A stretch of 64,000 bases of DNA from Aureitalea marina (GTDB lineage Bacteria > Bacteroidota > Bacteroidia > Flavobacteriales > Flavobacteriaceae): NCBI RefSeq assembly GCF_002943755.1, contig NZ_MQUB01000001.1, positions 714,501-778,500 of the forward strand, read 5' to 3'. The position numbers and the translations under genes were made by a program. Position 1 is the stretch's first letter; the number at the start of each line of letters is the position of its first letter. The notes beneath the pieces are model-generated. The model had not been told where the DNA came from and searched no databases. It saw only the letters and a program-made list of their open reading frames with translations. Below are positions 1 through 9,613 of the stretch, piece after piece.

Positions 1-335
1 ATCAAAGCCTTTAATTCCGTTCTGTCGGAACTGTACATTCTTAGTTCGACTTGAAGACTGCTCTGGTCAAAGCTGATCAACTGGGATTGGATCAGCACCT
101 CCTCCATAGTCCAGGCCGGGCGGATATAAGCGATCTGGTTGGAACCCACCACCCAACTCTTACCCTCTTTACGGGCCATTTCGTAGATGTCTATGCCATA
201 ATTTTCGATCAGCTGGTCTTCTCTTGCGTTGACCATATAGTTGAGATATTCAGCATTATTCAGGTGATTGAAGGGATCACAATGCTGGAATCGAATTCGC
301 GTTTTAGTTTCTAAGATCTTGGGTAAATTATCCAT
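1..335 (-). CDS. Acyl-CoA thioesterase-like hotdog-fold protein (3' end beyond window)
   Basis: The reading frame starts with ATG at 335 and stays open to the left edge, giving 111 codons without a stop, so the C-terminus is outside the window. The translation begins MDNLPKILETKTRIRFQHCD and continues with PFNHLNNAEYLNYMVNARED. The D-x-x-x-H-L-N-N pattern followed by a long helix is characteristic of 4-hydroxybenzoyl-CoA-thioesterase-like hotdog proteins, which hydrolyse acyl-CoA thioesters in the cytoplasm. The gene lies 43 bp downstream of the TetR-family gene on the same strand. A palindromic operator-like site (348-361) sits just before its start, so control by that regulator is inferred. 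The substrate cannot be predicted. Confidence 0.8.
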   Translation of the reverse strand, partial: MDNLPKILETKTRIRFQHCDPFNHLNNAEYLNYMVNAREDQLIENYGIDIYEMARKEGKSWVVGSNQIAYIRPAWTMEEVLIQSQLISFDQSSLQVELRMYSSDRTELKAL

Positions 336-347
336 GTTTTAAAATTT

Positions 348-361
348 ATACCAAACGGTAT
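348..361. promoter_or_regulatory. Probable TetR operator 1 (ATACCAAACGGTAT)
   Basis: This imperfect palindrome (arms ATACCA / CGGTAT around AA) lies between the TetR-family gene and the thioesterase gene. It matches the second copy at 995-1008 at 13 of 14 bases. Two near-identical palindromes flanking a TetR gene strongly suggest that they are its binding sites. That is inference from position and symmetry. Confidence 0.65.
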
Positions 362-378
362 ATTATTATTCAAAAAAA

Positions 379-975
379 TTAGACGACCAGGGTACGATTA
401 ATGAGTTCCTCCACCTGGTCTGCTGCCTCCCTGAGGTACTGATGATTGTTCATAGTGTGACTCATAAACACGGCACCTTGGATCCTGGTGTAGAGTTCAC
501 GGGCAAATTTCTCGGAATTGGCAGCAGGTTTAACTTCGCCTTTTGCCTTTGCCCATTCCACCAACTTAGCCACATTTGCCTGGGTCTTGTTGATGACCAA
601 CTGTACACGCGCCAATAAGGCCGAGTTCTGGTGATTGGAATCAACACCTATGTTCAGAATGGGACAACCGCCCAAATGCTGGCTATAGTCGTAATAGTTC
701 CGATAAAATTCGGGTATGAGCAATAATCGTTGTAGAGGTGAATCTGATTGCTGCTGAAATTCTGCGATGCGCTGAAGCAGTTGATTCACGCTTTTGTCAA
801 AAGCAGCGATCGCTATGGCTTCCTTGTTCTCGAAATTACCGTAAATAGCTCCCTTTGTGAGTCCGGTTGCTCGGGTAATATCTGTCATTGAGGTAGCGGC
901 ATATCCCTTTTGGTTGAAAATAGGGGCAGCTTTTTCAATGATGAGTTGGCTCGTGCGTTGTGATTTGCTCAGCAT
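379..975 (-). CDS. TetR/AcrR family transcriptional regulator
   Basis: A 198-residue cytoplasmic repressor of typical TetR length. The N-terminal helix-turn-helix (about residues 10-55) has the family pattern, including GYAATSMTDITRATGLTKGA and IYGNFENKEAI. The C-terminal ligand domain is less conserved and contains one cysteine in LGGCPILN (about residue 103). That position resembles the reactive cysteine of NemR/AcuR-like electrophile sensors, but I infer this only from the local motif. Near-identical palindromes lie upstream of its own start (995-1008) and upstream of the following thioesterase gene (348-361), which suggests autorepression and control of the downstream gene. The inducer is unknown. 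Confidence 0.9.
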   Translation of the reverse strand: MLSKSQRTSQLIIEKAAPIFNQKGYAATSMTDITRATGLTKGAIYGNFENKEAIAIAAFDKSVNQLLQRIAEFQQQSDSPLQRLLLIPEFYRNYYDYSQHLGGCPILNIGVDSNHQNSALLARVQLVINKTQANVAKLVEWAKAKGEVKPAANSEKFARELYTRIQGAVFMSHTMNNHQYLREAADQVEELINRTLVV

Positions 976-994
976 GGGTCAAAGATATAAAAAA

Positions 995-1008
995 ATACCG
1001 AACGGTAT
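995..1008. promoter_or_regulatory. Probable TetR operator 2 (ATACCGAACGGTAT)
   Basis: A perfect palindrome with 6-bp arms (ATACCG / CGGTAT) around AA, located 20 bp upstream of the TetR-family start codon. It is 13/14 identical to the site at 348-361. The position suits an autoregulatory operator. Confidence 0.7.
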
Positions 1009-1019
1009 ATTATACAATG

Positions 1020-1052
1020 AAAACAACCCCGAAGCTAGTCCGGGGTCGTTTT
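1020..1052 (-). terminator. Rho-independent terminator after clpB
   Basis: The inverted repeat AAAACAACCCCG / CGGGGTCGTTTT (one G-U type mismatch) encloses a 9-base loop and is flanked by A and T tracts on both sides. It lies about 60 bp downstream of the clpB stop and upstream of the TetR gene, so it probably ends clpB transcription. Confidence 0.7.
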
Positions 1053-1112
1053 CGTTCAACCAATCAATCATAAAAGACAGTTTTAAGGATCTACTGCCAA
1101 ACCGAAGTTCTT

Positions 1113-3713
1113 TTATTGTTCGATCAGGTCGGTCTGATTTCTAAAGACCAGTTCCTGGTCGAAATTGTCCAGTAGGATGATGCTATCGGTATGCACCTTT
1201 CCGGAAAGGATCTCTTTGGACAGCTCATTGAGCACTTCCCGTTGGATCACCCGCTTAACCGGTCTAGCTCCAAACTGGGGGTCATAGCCCTTATCGGCCA
1301 GGTAATCGATAGCCTCTGCTGTGGCGTCCAATGTAATGTGCTGCTTAGCAAGCATCTTGGAGACACCTCTCAACTGCAGACCCACTATTGCCTTGATATC
1401 CTCGCGCGAAAGCGGTGTAAACATCACGATGTCATCGATCCTGTTCAAGAACTCTGGCCTTACACTCTTCTTCAATAAACCCAGGACCTCCAACTTGGCC
1501 GTTTCCATGGCAGTCTCAATATCCTTGACTGCTTCAAACTGTTCCTGGATCAAGTGACTGCCCAGGTTACTGGTCATGATAATCACCGTGTTCTTAAAAT
1601 CAGCTACCCGTCCTTTATTGTCGGTCAATCGACCCTCATCCAACACTTGTAACAAGATGTTGAAAGTATCCGGATGGGCCTTTTCGATCTCATCCAACAG
1701 AACGACCGAATAGGGTTTTCTTCTTACGGCCTCGGTCAGTTGGCCACCTTCGTCATAACCTACATACCCGGGAGGCGCCCCTACCAATCTGCTCACACTA
1801 TGCCGTTCTTGGTATTCGCTCATGTCGATTCGCGTCATGGCATTTTCGTCGTCAAAGAGATATTCTGCCAGGGCCTTGGCCAGTTCGGTCTTACCAACAC
1901 CAGTTGTTCCTAGAAATAGGAAGGACCCTATGGGCTTCTTCACGTCCTGTAATCCGGCTCGACTGCGCCTGATGGCGTCGCTAACCGCTTTGATCGCTTC
2001 GTGTTGACCAACCACTCGCTTGTGGAGTTCCTCTTCCAGACGCAGCAGCTTTTCTCGTTCGCTCTGTATCATTTTGGTCACCGGGATACCGGTCCATTTA
2101 GCGACTACTTCTGCAATGTCTTCGTGGGTAACCTCCTCCTTGATCAGGGCATTGTCCTCCTGTAGCCGAAGTTCCTCTTGGTATTTCTCCAGCTGTTCCT
2201 GGGCCTGCTTGACCTTACCGTAGCGGATCTCTGCAACCCGGCCGTAATCTCCTTCACGCTCGGCTTGTTCCGCTTCCATTTTGAAGGCTTCGATCTCCTT
2301 CTTGGCATTCTGGATGTTCTCTACGACCTCTTTCTCACTCTTCCAGCGGGCGTGAAGTTCATTTCTTTCCTCTTTGATATTGGCCAGTTCGCCGTGAAGA
2401 AGCTTCAGTTTGTCCTGGTCATTCTCCCGTTTGATCGCCTCGATCTCGATCTCCAATTGCATGACCTTTCGATCCAGTACGTCCAATTCTTCGGGCTTAC
2501 TGTTGATCTCCATGCGCAACTTGGATGCAGCCTCGTCCATCAAATCAATGGCTTTGTCCGGTAAAAACCGATTCGTGATATATCGCTGTGATAGCTCTAC
2601 GGCTGCAATGATGGCATCGTCCTTGATCCTCACCTTATGATGGGTCTCGTATTTTTCTTTGATTCCTCTAAGGATGGAGATCGCACTCTCGGTATCTGGC
2701 TCGTCTACCATTACTTTTTGGAAGCGCCTTTCCAGTGCCTTGTCCTTTTCAAAGTACTTCTGGTACTCGTCCAGGGTAGTTGCGCCAATCGCACGCAGTT
2801 CCCCTCTGGCCAATGCTGGTTTCAAAATATTGGCCGCATCCATGGCACCTTGGCCACCGCCAGCCCCTACCAGGGTATGGATCTCGTCTATAAAGAGAAC
2901 GATATCACCATCGCTTGAGGTTACTTCCTTGATGACCGCTTTGAGTCGCTCTTCAAATTCTCCTTTGAACTTGGCTCCTGCGATCAAGGCACCCATATCC
3001 AGGGAATAGACCTCTTTAGTTTTCAGATTTTCGGGCACATCACCGGAAATAATTCTGTGCGCAAGGCCTTCCGCGATGGCGGTTTTACCTGTTCCGGGTT
3101 CTCCAACCAACATGGGGTTGTTCTTGGTTCTCCTGGAGAGGATCTGTAAAATGCGCCTGATCTCTTCGTCCCGGCCAATGACCGGATCCAATTTCCCTGT
3201 TCTGGCTAATTCGTTCAGATTACGGGCGTATTTATTTAGGGAATTATAGGTGTCTTCTGCAGACTGAGACGTAACGCGATCTCCCTTACGCAGTTCCAAG
3301 ATTGCATTTTCTAGGTCCTTTTTAGTGACCCCCTGATCCTTCAGGCTTTGGGCCACGGCACTCTTGGACTGGAATATCCCCAAAAGCATATGCTCGATGG
3401 AGACATATTCATCGTTCATTTTCTTGGCGATATTGACCGCCTCATTCAAGGACCGTCCTGTCGCGGGAGCCAGCATAATGTCCGTGCCACTGACCTTGGT
3501 GTAACTTTCCAACTGCTTGTCCAGGACCTGTGCAAGTAAGCCGAGGTTCACGTCTAATTTTTTCAACAGAAATGGGGTGACATTCTCATCTACCTCCAAA
3601 ATGGCCTTCATCAAGTGCTCATTTTCGATCTGCTGATGTCCGTACTCCATGGCCAATTGTTGAGCCCGTTGTACGACTTCCTGTGATTTTATGGTAAAAT
3701 TGCTAAAATTCAT
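1113..3713 (-). CDS. clpB: ATP-dependent disaggregase ClpB
   Basis: This 866-residue protein has the full length and domain order of the Hsp100 chaperone ClpB, which pulls polypeptides out of aggregates together with DnaK. The N-terminal Clp repeat domain covers about residues 1-145. The first AAA+ module has Walker A GEPGTGKT (about residue 205) and Walker [13 protein letters not shown]. The long charged coiled coil of the middle domain (about 405-525) separates ClpB from ClpA/ClpC. The second AAA+ module has GTTGVGKTE and [13 protein letters not shown], followed by the arginine-finger region [10 protein letters not shown]. There is no ClpP-binding loop signature. The start codon is preceded by a sigma54-like element (3734-3750) and an inverted repeat, which could mediate stress induction. 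Confidence 0.98.
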   Translation of the reverse strand: MNFSNFTIKSQEVVQRAQQLAMEYGHQQIENEHLMKAILEVDENVTPFLLKKLDVNLGLLAQVLDKQLESYTKVSGTDIMLAPATGRSLNEAVNIAKKMNDEYVSIEHMLLGIFQSKSAVAQSLKDQGVTKKDLENAILELRKGDRVTSQSAEDTYNSLNKYARNLNELARTGKLDPVIGRDEEIRRILQILSRRTKNNPMLVGEPGTGKTAIAEGLAHRIISGDVPENLKTKEVYSLDMGALIAGAKFKGEFEERLKAVIKEVTSSDGDIVLFIDEIHTLVGAGGGQGAMDAANILKPALARGELRAIGATTLDEYQKYFEKDKALERRFQKVMVDEPDTESAISILRGIKEKYETHHKVRIKDDAIIAAVELSQRYITNRFLPDKAIDLMDEAASKLRMEINSKPEELDVLDRKVMQLEIEIEAIKRENDQDKLKLLHGELANIKEERNELHARWKSEKEVVENIQNAKKEIEAFKMEAEQAEREGDYGRVAEIRYGKVKQAQEQLEKYQEELRLQEDNALIKEEVTHEDIAEVVAKWTGIPVTKMIQSEREKLLRLEEELHKRVVGQHEAIKAVSDAIRRSRAGLQDVKKPIGSFLFLGTTGVGKTELAKALAEYLFDDENAMTRIDMSEYQERHSVSRLVGAPPGYVGYDEGGQLTEAVRRKPYSVVLLDEIEKAHPDTFNILLQVLDEGRLTDNKGRVADFKNTVIIMTSNLGSHLIQEQFEAVKDIETAMETAKLEVLGLLKKSVRPEFLNRIDDIVMFTPLSREDIKAIVGLQLRGVSKMLAKQHITLDATAEAIDYLADKGYDPQFGARPVKRVIQREVLNELSKEILSGKVHTDSIILLDNFDQELVFRNQTDLIEQ

Positions 3714-3733
3714 AAGCTGTTTTCTCCCTACTG

Positions 3734-3750
3734 TTCAAAAGCCGCGCCAA
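3734..3750 (-). promoter_or_regulatory. Sigma54-like -24/-12 element upstream of clpB
   Basis: On the minus strand this reads TTGGCGCGGCTTTTGAA. It resembles the sigma54 consensus TGGCAC-N5-TTGC with correct spacing but two substitutions. It ends about 20 bp before the clpB ATG. The call rests on pattern similarity alone. Confidence 0.35.
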
Positions 3751-3864
3751 GCCCAAAAAGTGTCAAAATGACTGGAAAAAGCATGGATTAGCACGTCATT
3801 TTGGCGGAAATTGCGTGTAAAGACACCCTAGATCAATGTTGTATCTTTACCAAAAAGATTGACT

Positions 3865-4257
3865 ATGTTTAAATGGTTTGGATCCTCCAAGGATTCGTCA
3901 GAAGCCAAGCCAACGCTTAATTGGCAGGAATTGACCGAAATCGAACAATTGGACCAGGTGGAAACCGATTCACAGGAGAAGCCTGTTGTTCTTTTTAAAC
4001 ATTCGACGCGCTGTGGGATTAGCCGAATGGCCTTGAATCAGTTTGAACGATCATTCTCCCCTGAAAAGAATTACGGTTTGTTTTACTTGAATCTGATCGC
4101 TCATCGGGATATCAGCAATCTTGTTGCCAGCCGATTTCAAGTGTACCATGAAAGCCCTCAAGTATTAGTGATACACCAAGGAAAGACCATTTATCACGCC
4201 TCACACGGACAGATAATGGGTGATCACATTGCGGAGCTTGTCAACCAGCTGGTTTAA
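3865..4257 (+). CDS. ytxJ: YtxJ-type monothiol bacilliredoxin
   Basis: A 130-residue thioredoxin-fold protein of the YtxJ (DUF2847) family, starting MFKWFGSSKD. The signature FKHSTRCGIS carries a single cysteine (Cys50) where thioredoxins have CXXC. YtxJ proteins occur in bacillithiol-producing Firmicutes and Bacteroidota and are thought to act in reducing bacillithiol-protein mixed disulfides in the cytoplasm. I chose ATG 3865 over a TTG six bases upstream because FKWF follows the ATG directly. The gene is divergent from clpB, 151 bp away, which would fit shared stress control. Its 3' end overlaps the end of the convergent fahA by 4 bp. Confidence 0.88.
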   Translation: MFKWFGSSKDSSEAKPTLNWQELTEIEQLDQVETDSQEKPVVLFKHSTRCGISRMALNQFERSFSPEKNYGLFYLNLIAHRDISNLVASRFQVYHESPQVLVIHQGKTIYHASHGQIMGDHIAELVNQLV

Positions 4258-5540
4258 CCTTTGAAGGGTTCTGCGGGTAGCACTTTTGCCTCACAGTTTC
4301 CGAAACCGATGCGTACACCTTGGTGTTCGGAATAACCCTTTAAGGTAACCGTATCTCCGTCATTGATAAATTTACGTTGACTTCCGTCGTTTAATGTGAT
4401 GGGATTCTGACCACGCCAGGTCAATTCCAACATGGAACCAAAGGATTCCTGTGTAGGCCCCGATATGGTTCCACTTCCCATCATATCTCCAGATCTAACA
4501 TTACAACCATTAACGGTGTGATGCGTCAATTGTTGGGCCATGGACCAGTACATATATTTGAAGTTCGATCGACAAACGGTGGTTTCATCTCCATTTTCAG
4601 GACTGATAGTCACTTCCAGGTTGATATCGAAGTTCTTGTCTCCGACTTGCTGCAGATAGGGCAGGGGGACAGGGTCCTGATCGGGTCCGGCGGTTCTAAA
4701 TGGCTCAAGAGCATCCAGGGTCACGATCCAGGGACTGATGGTAGACGCAAAGTTCTTACCAAGGAATGGGCCAAGAGGTACGTATTCCCAGGCCTGAATG
4801 TCTCGGGCGCTCCAATCATTGAAAAGGACCAAACCAAAGATGTAATCTTCTGCCTCGTCCAGTCCGATTCGCTTTCCAAGGTCATTGCTATCAGTGGTAA
4901 TAAAGGCCATTTCCAATTCAAAATCCAAGAGCTTGGAAGGACCAAATCCGGGTACACCGTCTTCTCCCGGCTTTGTCTGACCGACTGGTCTTCTGATGGG
5001 AACCCCAGATGGAATAATGGACGAACTTCTACCGTGGTATCCAATTGGGATACGAAGCCAGTTGGGTAGGAGGGCATTCTCTGGATCTCTGAACAAGGAG
5101 CCCACATTGGTGGCGTGCTCTTTGGACGCGTAAAAATCAGTATAATCTCCAACATCCACCGGAAGCTGCATTTCGATCTCCTCCATACTGAACAGTACTT
5201 GTTTGCGATGCGCCTTGTTATCTCTAAGCCAGGGATTGTCCTTCATAAAGATCTCCGAGATCCTGTTTCTGACCAGTCGCCAAGTCTTTCTGCCGTCTGC
5301 GATGAAGTCGTTCAGACTGTCCTGTAGAAAGATATCGTCCGTCAGGTCGATTCCTTGAAAGTATCCCAGTTGATGTAGGGCGCCTAAATCGATGGCAGTA
5401 TCCCCGATACGGGTACCGATGGTGATGATATCATCCCGGGTCAGGAAGACTCCAAAAGGTATATTCTGTATGGGGAAATCGGATTGTTCCGGAACCTCTA
5501 ACCAGGTAGATCTGGATGGGTCATTTGCAGATAACGGCAT
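4254..5540 (-). CDS. fahA: Fumarylacetoacetase
   Basis: A 428-residue enzyme of the fumarylacetoacetase family, catalysing the last step of tyrosine/homogentisate breakdown (fumarylacetoacetate to fumarate and acetoacetate). The N-terminal SH3-like domain is followed by the catalytic region. Expected active-site pieces are visible: DYTDFYASKEHATNVG (metal Asp), GYHGRSSSIIPSG (catalytic His), LLDFELEMAF (metal Glu pair), FNDWSARDIQAWE (metal Asp) and GDMMGSGTISGP near the C-terminus. No other tyrosine-degradation gene is adjacent. A TATATTTG -7 element lies about 30 bp upstream (5570-5577). Length and motifs match the family well. Confidence 0.97.
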   Translation of the reverse strand: MPLSANDPSRSTWLEVPEQSDFPIQNIPFGVFLTRDDIITIGTRIGDTAIDLGALHQLGYFQGIDLTDDIFLQDSLNDFIADGRKTWRLVRNRISEIFMKDNPWLRDNKAHRKQVLFSMEEIEMQLPVDVGDYTDFYASKEHATNVGSLFRDPENALLPNWLRIPIGYHGRSSSIIPSGVPIRRPVGQTKPGEDGVPGFGPSKLLDFELEMAFITTDSNDLGKRIGLDEAEDYIFGLVLFNDWSARDIQAWEYVPLGPFLGKNFASTISPWIVTLDALEPFRTAGPDQDPVPLPYLQQVGDKNFDINLEVTISPENGDETTVCRSNFKYMYWSMAQQLTHHTVNGCNVRSGDMMGSGTISGPTQESFGSMLELTWRGQNPITLNDGSQRKFINDGDTVTLKGYSEHQGVRIGFGNCEAKVLPAEPFKG

Positions 5541-5569
5541 AGCTAATTGGGTGTTGGTAAAATGTTAAT

Positions 5570-5577
5570 CAAATATA
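5570..5577 (-). promoter_or_regulatory. Bacteroidota -7 element for fahA (TATATTTG)
   Basis: The minus strand reads TATATTTG, an exact TANNTTTG match, 30 bp upstream of the fahA start codon. No clear TTTG -33 box is found at 17-23 bp spacing. Confidence 0.5.
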
Positions 5578-5609
5578 GGATTTCTGGGATTCTAACCATA
5601 AGCTTTTAC

Positions 5610-5617
5610 TATTTTTG
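5610..5617 (+). promoter_or_regulatory. Bacteroidota -7 element for glyA (TATTTTTG)
   Basis: TATTTTTG matches TANNTTTG exactly and lies 25 bp before the glyA ATG. Because transcription would begin around 5624, the in-frame TTG at 5615 cannot be the start codon. This supports the ATG at 5642. Confidence 0.55.
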
Positions 5618-5641
5618 AAGATATTCAAAAACACCCCTGAA

Positions 5642-6922
5642 ATGATCGAACGTGACCAGCAGATCTTTGAACTGATCGATGCAGAAAAAGAGCGACAAAC
5701 CAACGGATTGGAACTGATCGCCTCAGAGAATTTTGTGAGCCCCCAGGTCATGGAGGCAGCCGGTTCTGTACTGACCAATAAATACGCCGAAGGCTATCCT
5801 GGTAAGCGGTACTACGGTGGTTGTGAGGTAGTGGACGAAGTGGAGCGCGTTGCGATTGAGCGAGCCAAGACCCTATTCGGGGCTGAATATGCCAATGTAC
5901 AGCCGCACAGTGGTTCTCAGGCTAATACAGCTGTTTTCTTTACGTGTATGAAACCGGGAGATAAGTTCCTGGGTTTTGACCTGGCGCATGGAGGTCACCT
6001 GACCCACGGATCGCCGGTGAACTTTTCCGGGCGTTTGTATAAGCCCGTGTTCTATGGAGTAGATCCGGATACCGGTCTACTTAATTACGATACCATTGAG
6101 GAGATCGCGGTCCGAGAACAACCCAAAATGATCATTGCCGGAGCTTCGGCCTATTCCCGTGAGATCGATTACAAACGATTCCGGGAGATCGCGGATAAGG
6201 TAGGCGCTATTTTGCTTGCCGATATTGCGCATCCGGCCGGTCTGATCGCCAAGGGAATATTGGCGGATCCAATTCCACATTGTCATGTGGTAACCACCAC
6301 CACGCATAAGACCCTTAGAGGACCACGAGGAGGCTTGATCTTGATGGGGAAGGACTTTGAGAATCCATTCGGAATTACTCTGAAGAGTGGTAAGAAACGT
6401 ATGATGTCTTCTCTGCTGGACAGTGGAATCTTTCCTGGGAACCAGGGAGGCCCATTGGAGCATATCATAGCTGCTAAGGCGATCGCCTTTGGTGAGGCCT
6501 TGACAGACGACTTCCTGCACTATATGGTGCAGGTCAAGAAGAATGCTGAGGTTATGGCACAGGCTTTTGTAGACAAGGGTTACCAGGTGATCTCCGGTGG
6601 TACAGACAACCACATGATGCTGATCGACCTGCGCAACAAGGATGTGACCGGGAAACAGGCGGAGGAAGCCCTAGGCGCAGCCGAGATCACTGTTAACAAG
6701 AACATGGTCCCCTTTGACGATAAATCTCCTTTTGTGACCAGTGGTATACGGATTGGGACAGCTGCGATCACCACGCGCGGTCTAGTGGAGTCCGATATGG
6801 CGCCCATAGTCGATCTGATCGATAAAGCGATCATGAACGCGGACAATGAGGAGATCCTTGATGAAGTAGCCGGGCAGGTGCATGCGATGATGGCGCACAG
6901 GCCGCTGTTTGTCAATGCCTAA
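5642..6922 (+). CDS. glyA: Serine hydroxymethyltransferase
   Basis: A 426-residue PLP enzyme that interconverts serine and glycine while charging tetrahydrofolate with a one-carbon unit. The start [12 protein letters not shown] is followed by [20 protein letters not shown], a hallmark of the family. The PLP lysine lies in [16 protein letters not shown], and substrate-site elements such as [13 protein letters not shown] are present. The length is normal. I chose ATG 5642 because the upstream in-frame TTG overlaps the probable -7 promoter element. A GNAT gene follows after 9 bp and is probably cotranscribed. Confidence 0.98.
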   Translation: MIERDQQIFELIDAEKERQTNGLELIASENFVSPQVMEAAGSVLTNKYAEGYPGKRYYGGCEVVDEVERVAIERAKTLFGAEYANVQPHSGSQANTAVFFTCMKPGDKFLGFDLAHGGHLTHGSPVNFSGRLYKPVFYGVDPDTGLLNYDTIEEIAVREQPKMIIAGASAYSREIDYKRFREIADKVGAILLADIAHPAGLIAKGILADPIPHCHVVTTTTHKTLRGPRGGLILMGKDFENPFGITLKSGKKRMMSSLLDSGIFPGNQGGPLEHIIAAKAIAFGEALTDDFLHYMVQVKKNAEVMAQAFVDKGYQVISGGTDNHMMLIDLRNKDVTGKQAEEALGAAEITVNKNMVPFDDKSPFVTSGIRIGTAAITTRGLVESDMAPIVDLIDKAIMNADNEEILDEVAGQVHAMMAHRPLFVNA

Positions 6923-6931
6923 TTACGGAAG

Positions 6932-7438
6932 ATGTTCAATGGGCTTAGAACAGAGCGTTTGTCCTTTGAGACAATAAGCACTGAGGATGCTATCTTTCTT
7001 TTAGAACTTCACAACTCCAAACCCTGGCAGCAAAACATCGGTGACCGTGGCCTGCGGACAGAAGAGGACGCTGCCAATTACATCCGTGATTCTTATTTAC
7101 CCTTGTACGAGCAGGGCCTTGGCCCCTATAAATTAGTGCTTGAAAGCGGGGAGACCATAGGGACCTGTGGTATGTATCAGCGAGACAACCTGGATCATCC
7201 CGATCTTGGGTATGCATTACTTCCTGAGTACTTTAAACAGGGATACGCCCTGGAAGCGACCCAAGTCTTTATTGAACAGGTCAGAAAAGAGGGGCAACAC
7301 CAAAAACTGCTGGCCATCACCTTGCCCTCCAATTTGCCATCGGTCAGCTTGCTTAAGCGGCTGGGGTTTCAGTTGGATGGCCCCTTTCAATTGCCTGACG
7401 ATAAAGACGTGCTTCATTTGTTTTCCATTGAAATCTAA
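6932..7438 (+). CDS. GNAT family N-acetyltransferase (RimJ-like)
   Basis: A 168-residue cytoplasmic acetyltransferase of the RimJ/RimL-type GNAT family. The N-terminus (LRTERLSFETIS) and the acetyl-CoA binding region ALLPEYFKQGYALEATQ, which contains the Q-x-G-x-A loop, are typical. The C-terminal pattern NLPSVSLLKRLGFQLDG is the usual GNAT motif. It follows glyA by 9 bp on the same strand, so translation may be coupled. The acceptor substrate cannot be read from the sequence. Members act on ribosomal-protein N-termini, antibiotics or small metabolites. Confidence 0.9.
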   Translation: MFNGLRTERLSFETISTEDAIFLLELHNSKPWQQNIGDRGLRTEEDAANYIRDSYLPLYEQGLGPYKLVLESGETIGTCGMYQRDNLDHPDLGYALLPEYFKQGYALEATQVFIEQVRKEGQHQKLLAITLPSNLPSVSLLKRLGFQLDGPFQLPDDKDVLHLFSIEI

Positions 7439-7510
7439 GTAGTTAATCTTCTCCTAAATTCATACTTACATCTTTAAGGGGCCGCAGGCAATGCTTAACT
7501 TCGTTGCGCT

Positions 7511-8050
7511 ATGAAAGGACTAATCCTGGGATTGTTGTTGCTAATCTCAATCCCTAATTCTTCTGTTGTGATCGATTTTGGCAAGGAACAAGGTGCCTAT
7601 GGCTGGCGGATCGTCAATGATGACGTTATGGGTGGTCGTTCTGCCTCATCGGCCTATCTCACGGAAAATACCCTGTATTTCGAAGGAGACGTCTCCTTAG
7701 AGAACAACGGTGGTTTTGCATCAATAAGGGCGCCTTACGGCAAATACGACCTTTCGTCCTTCCAGGAAGTAATCATCCGGGCTCGGGGATCCTCACGTGA
7801 CTTTGCGCTGTCCTTTGACACCAACAGGGCTTGGTATCGACCAAACTACAAGGTGAATTTTACACCGAGTGATGATTGGCAGGAATTTCGATTTCCCTTG
7901 GTTGATCTAAAGCAATATTCCGTGGGACGTCCCACCGGTCGAACTATAGATCCTGACAAGCTTGATGCTGTCAAACGCTTGGGAATCATATTGTATGACA
8001 AACAGGCTGGGCCCTTTTGGCTGGAGGTGGATTTCATCCGGTTCCAATAG
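7511..8050 (+). CDS. Secreted CIA30-domain protein
   Basis: A 179-residue protein with a short hydrophobic N-terminus (LILGLLLLISIPNSS) that could be a signal peptide. It is followed by a complete CIA30 domain (complex I intermediate-associated protein 30), a galactose-binding-like beta sandwich. Family hallmarks visible are WRIVNDDVMGGRSASS, NNGGFASIRAP and WQEFRFPL. The bacterial members are uncharacterised, and a role in respiratory complex assembly should not be assumed. Its -10-like region is unclear. The S10 peptidase gene follows after about 50 bp on the same strand. Confidence 0.85.
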   Translation: MKGLILGLLLLISIPNSSVVIDFGKEQGAYGWRIVNDDVMGGRSASSAYLTENTLYFEGDVSLENNGGFASIRAPYGKYDLSSFQEVIIRARGSSRDFALSFDTNRAWYRPNYKVNFTPSDDWQEFRFPLVDLKQYSVGRPTGRTIDPDKLDAVKRLGIILYDKQAGPFWLEVDFIRFQ

Positions 8051-8101
8051 TTTTTTTCCTGCCCTTTTCTCCTTAAATTGAAAACTTCAAATCGTCATTC
8101 T

Positions 8102-9592
8102 ATGAAGTCTGTTTTTCGCGCTTATTTATTACTTCTGATCCCAGTCCTGACCATGGGGCAGAATCGGGAGATTCCGGTGGATACCACTGTGGTTACCACC
8201 CATTCTTCAACGATTAACGGAACCCGTATCTCGTATACCGCTACTGCTGGGACCCAACCCGTTTGGGACGAGATGGGTAAACCCATTGCAACCTTATTTT
8301 ATACCTACTACCAGCGTACCAACGCAGGCAGTCAGGCCGAGCGGCCCTTGATCATTTCCTTCAACGGTGGGCCTGGATCCGGTTCTGTTTGGATGCACGT
8401 AGCCTATACCGGGCCTCAGGTGCTAAACATTGACGATGAAGGCTATCCGGTCCAACCCTATGGTGTATCTGAGAACCCTTATTCTGTATTGGACGTGGCC
8501 GATATTGTTTTTGTAAACCCAGCCAATACAGGACTTTCTCGAACTATCCCCGCTTCCGGTAAGGAAGTTGACAGAGAGAAGTTCTTTGGTATCAATGCCG
8601 ATGTGGAATACCTGGCAGAATGGATCAACACCTTTGTTACAAGGAACAACCGCTGGTCATCTCCAAAATACATCATTGGCGAGAGTTATGGCGGTACCCG
8701 AGTGATGGGACTAGCGTTGGAATTGCAACAGTCACAGTGGATGTACCTCAATGGGGTCATCATGGTGTCACCGGCGGATTACCAAGTCTTCAATTCGGAT
8801 GCTGCTGTTTCTTCTGCACTCAATTTGCCGTATTACGCAGCTGCTGCCTGGCACCACAATATGCTTCCACCAGCCCTTCAGAATAAGGAATTGGAAGCCA
8901 TGCTGCCTGAGGTGGAGGATTACGCCATTAATCAGCTGATGCCGGCCTTAGCCAAAGGCGGGTTTATCTCGGCTGCAGAAAAGAACGCAGTAGCCGATAA
9001 AATGGCCTATTATACCGGCCTTAGTAAGAAATCCATTTTACAGAATAACCTGGATGTGCCCACGCAGTTCTTTTGGAAGGATCTGCTCAGAGAACGCGAT
9101 GGTTATACAGTCGGTCGCTTAGATTCGCGCTATCTGGGGATAGATGGCCGCGATGCAGGGGACGGTCCGGACTACAGTGCAGAGCTTACGTCCTGGCTGC
9201 ATTCCTTTACACCAGCTATCAATTACTACATCCAAGAAGTGCTCAACTTTAAAACGGATATCAAGTACAATATGTTTGGGCCGGTACGCCCTTGGGATAA
9301 CAGGAATAATAATGTACGAGAGGGACTGCGTCAGGCAATGGCCATGAATCCATACCTGAATGTCTTGGTGCAATCCGGTTATTACGACGGGGCGACCACC
9401 TACTTCAACGCTAAATATACCATGTGGAATGTGGATCCCAGTGGAAAGATGAAGGATAGGTTCGATTTCAAAGGATATCGCAGCGGGCATATGATGTATC
9501 TCAGAAGAGAAGACCTGAAAGCTGCCAACGACGATCTTCGGGTGTTTATTCAACGTACCCAGGCCAATGGTAAAGCGGCCAAATACGAATAG
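8102..9592 (+). CDS. S10 family serine carboxypeptidase, secreted
   Basis: A 496-residue alpha/beta-hydrolase of peptidase family S10, which removes C-terminal residues from peptides. The signal peptide is MKSVFRAYLLLLIPVLTMGQ, so export to the periplasm or beyond is expected. The substrate-binding NGGPGSGSVW motif and the nucleophile elbow IIGESYGGTR (catalytic Ser) are present. The C-terminal Asp and His fall in VQSGYYDGATT and FKGYRSGHMMYL. I chose ATG 8102 over an upstream TTG because it gives a clean signal peptide. A strong bidirectional hairpin (9614-9641) follows. Confidence 0.93.
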   Translation: MKSVFRAYLLLLIPVLTMGQNREIPVDTTVVTTHSSTINGTRISYTATAGTQPVWDEMGKPIATLFYTYYQRTNAGSQAERPLIISFNGGPGSGSVWMHVAYTGPQVLNIDDEGYPVQPYGVSENPYSVLDVADIVFVNPANTGLSRTIPASGKEVDREKFFGINADVEYLAEWINTFVTRNNRWSSPKYIIGESYGGTRVMGLALELQQSQWMYLNGVIMVSPADYQVFNSDAAVSSALNLPYYAAAAWHHNMLPPALQNKELEAMLPEVEDYAINQLMPALAKGGFISAAEKNAVADKMAYYTGLSKKSILQNNLDVPTQFFWKDLLRERDGYTVGRLDSRYLGIDGRDAGDGPDYSAELTSWLHSFTPAINYYIQEVLNFKTDIKYNMFGPVRPWDNRNNNVREGLRQAMAMNPYLNVLVQSGYYDGATTYFNAKYTMWNVDPSGKMKDRFDFKGYRSGHMMYLRREDLKAANDDLRVFIQRTQANGKAAKYE

Positions 9593-9613
9593 TAACTGGT
9601 AAGTAACAACAAG

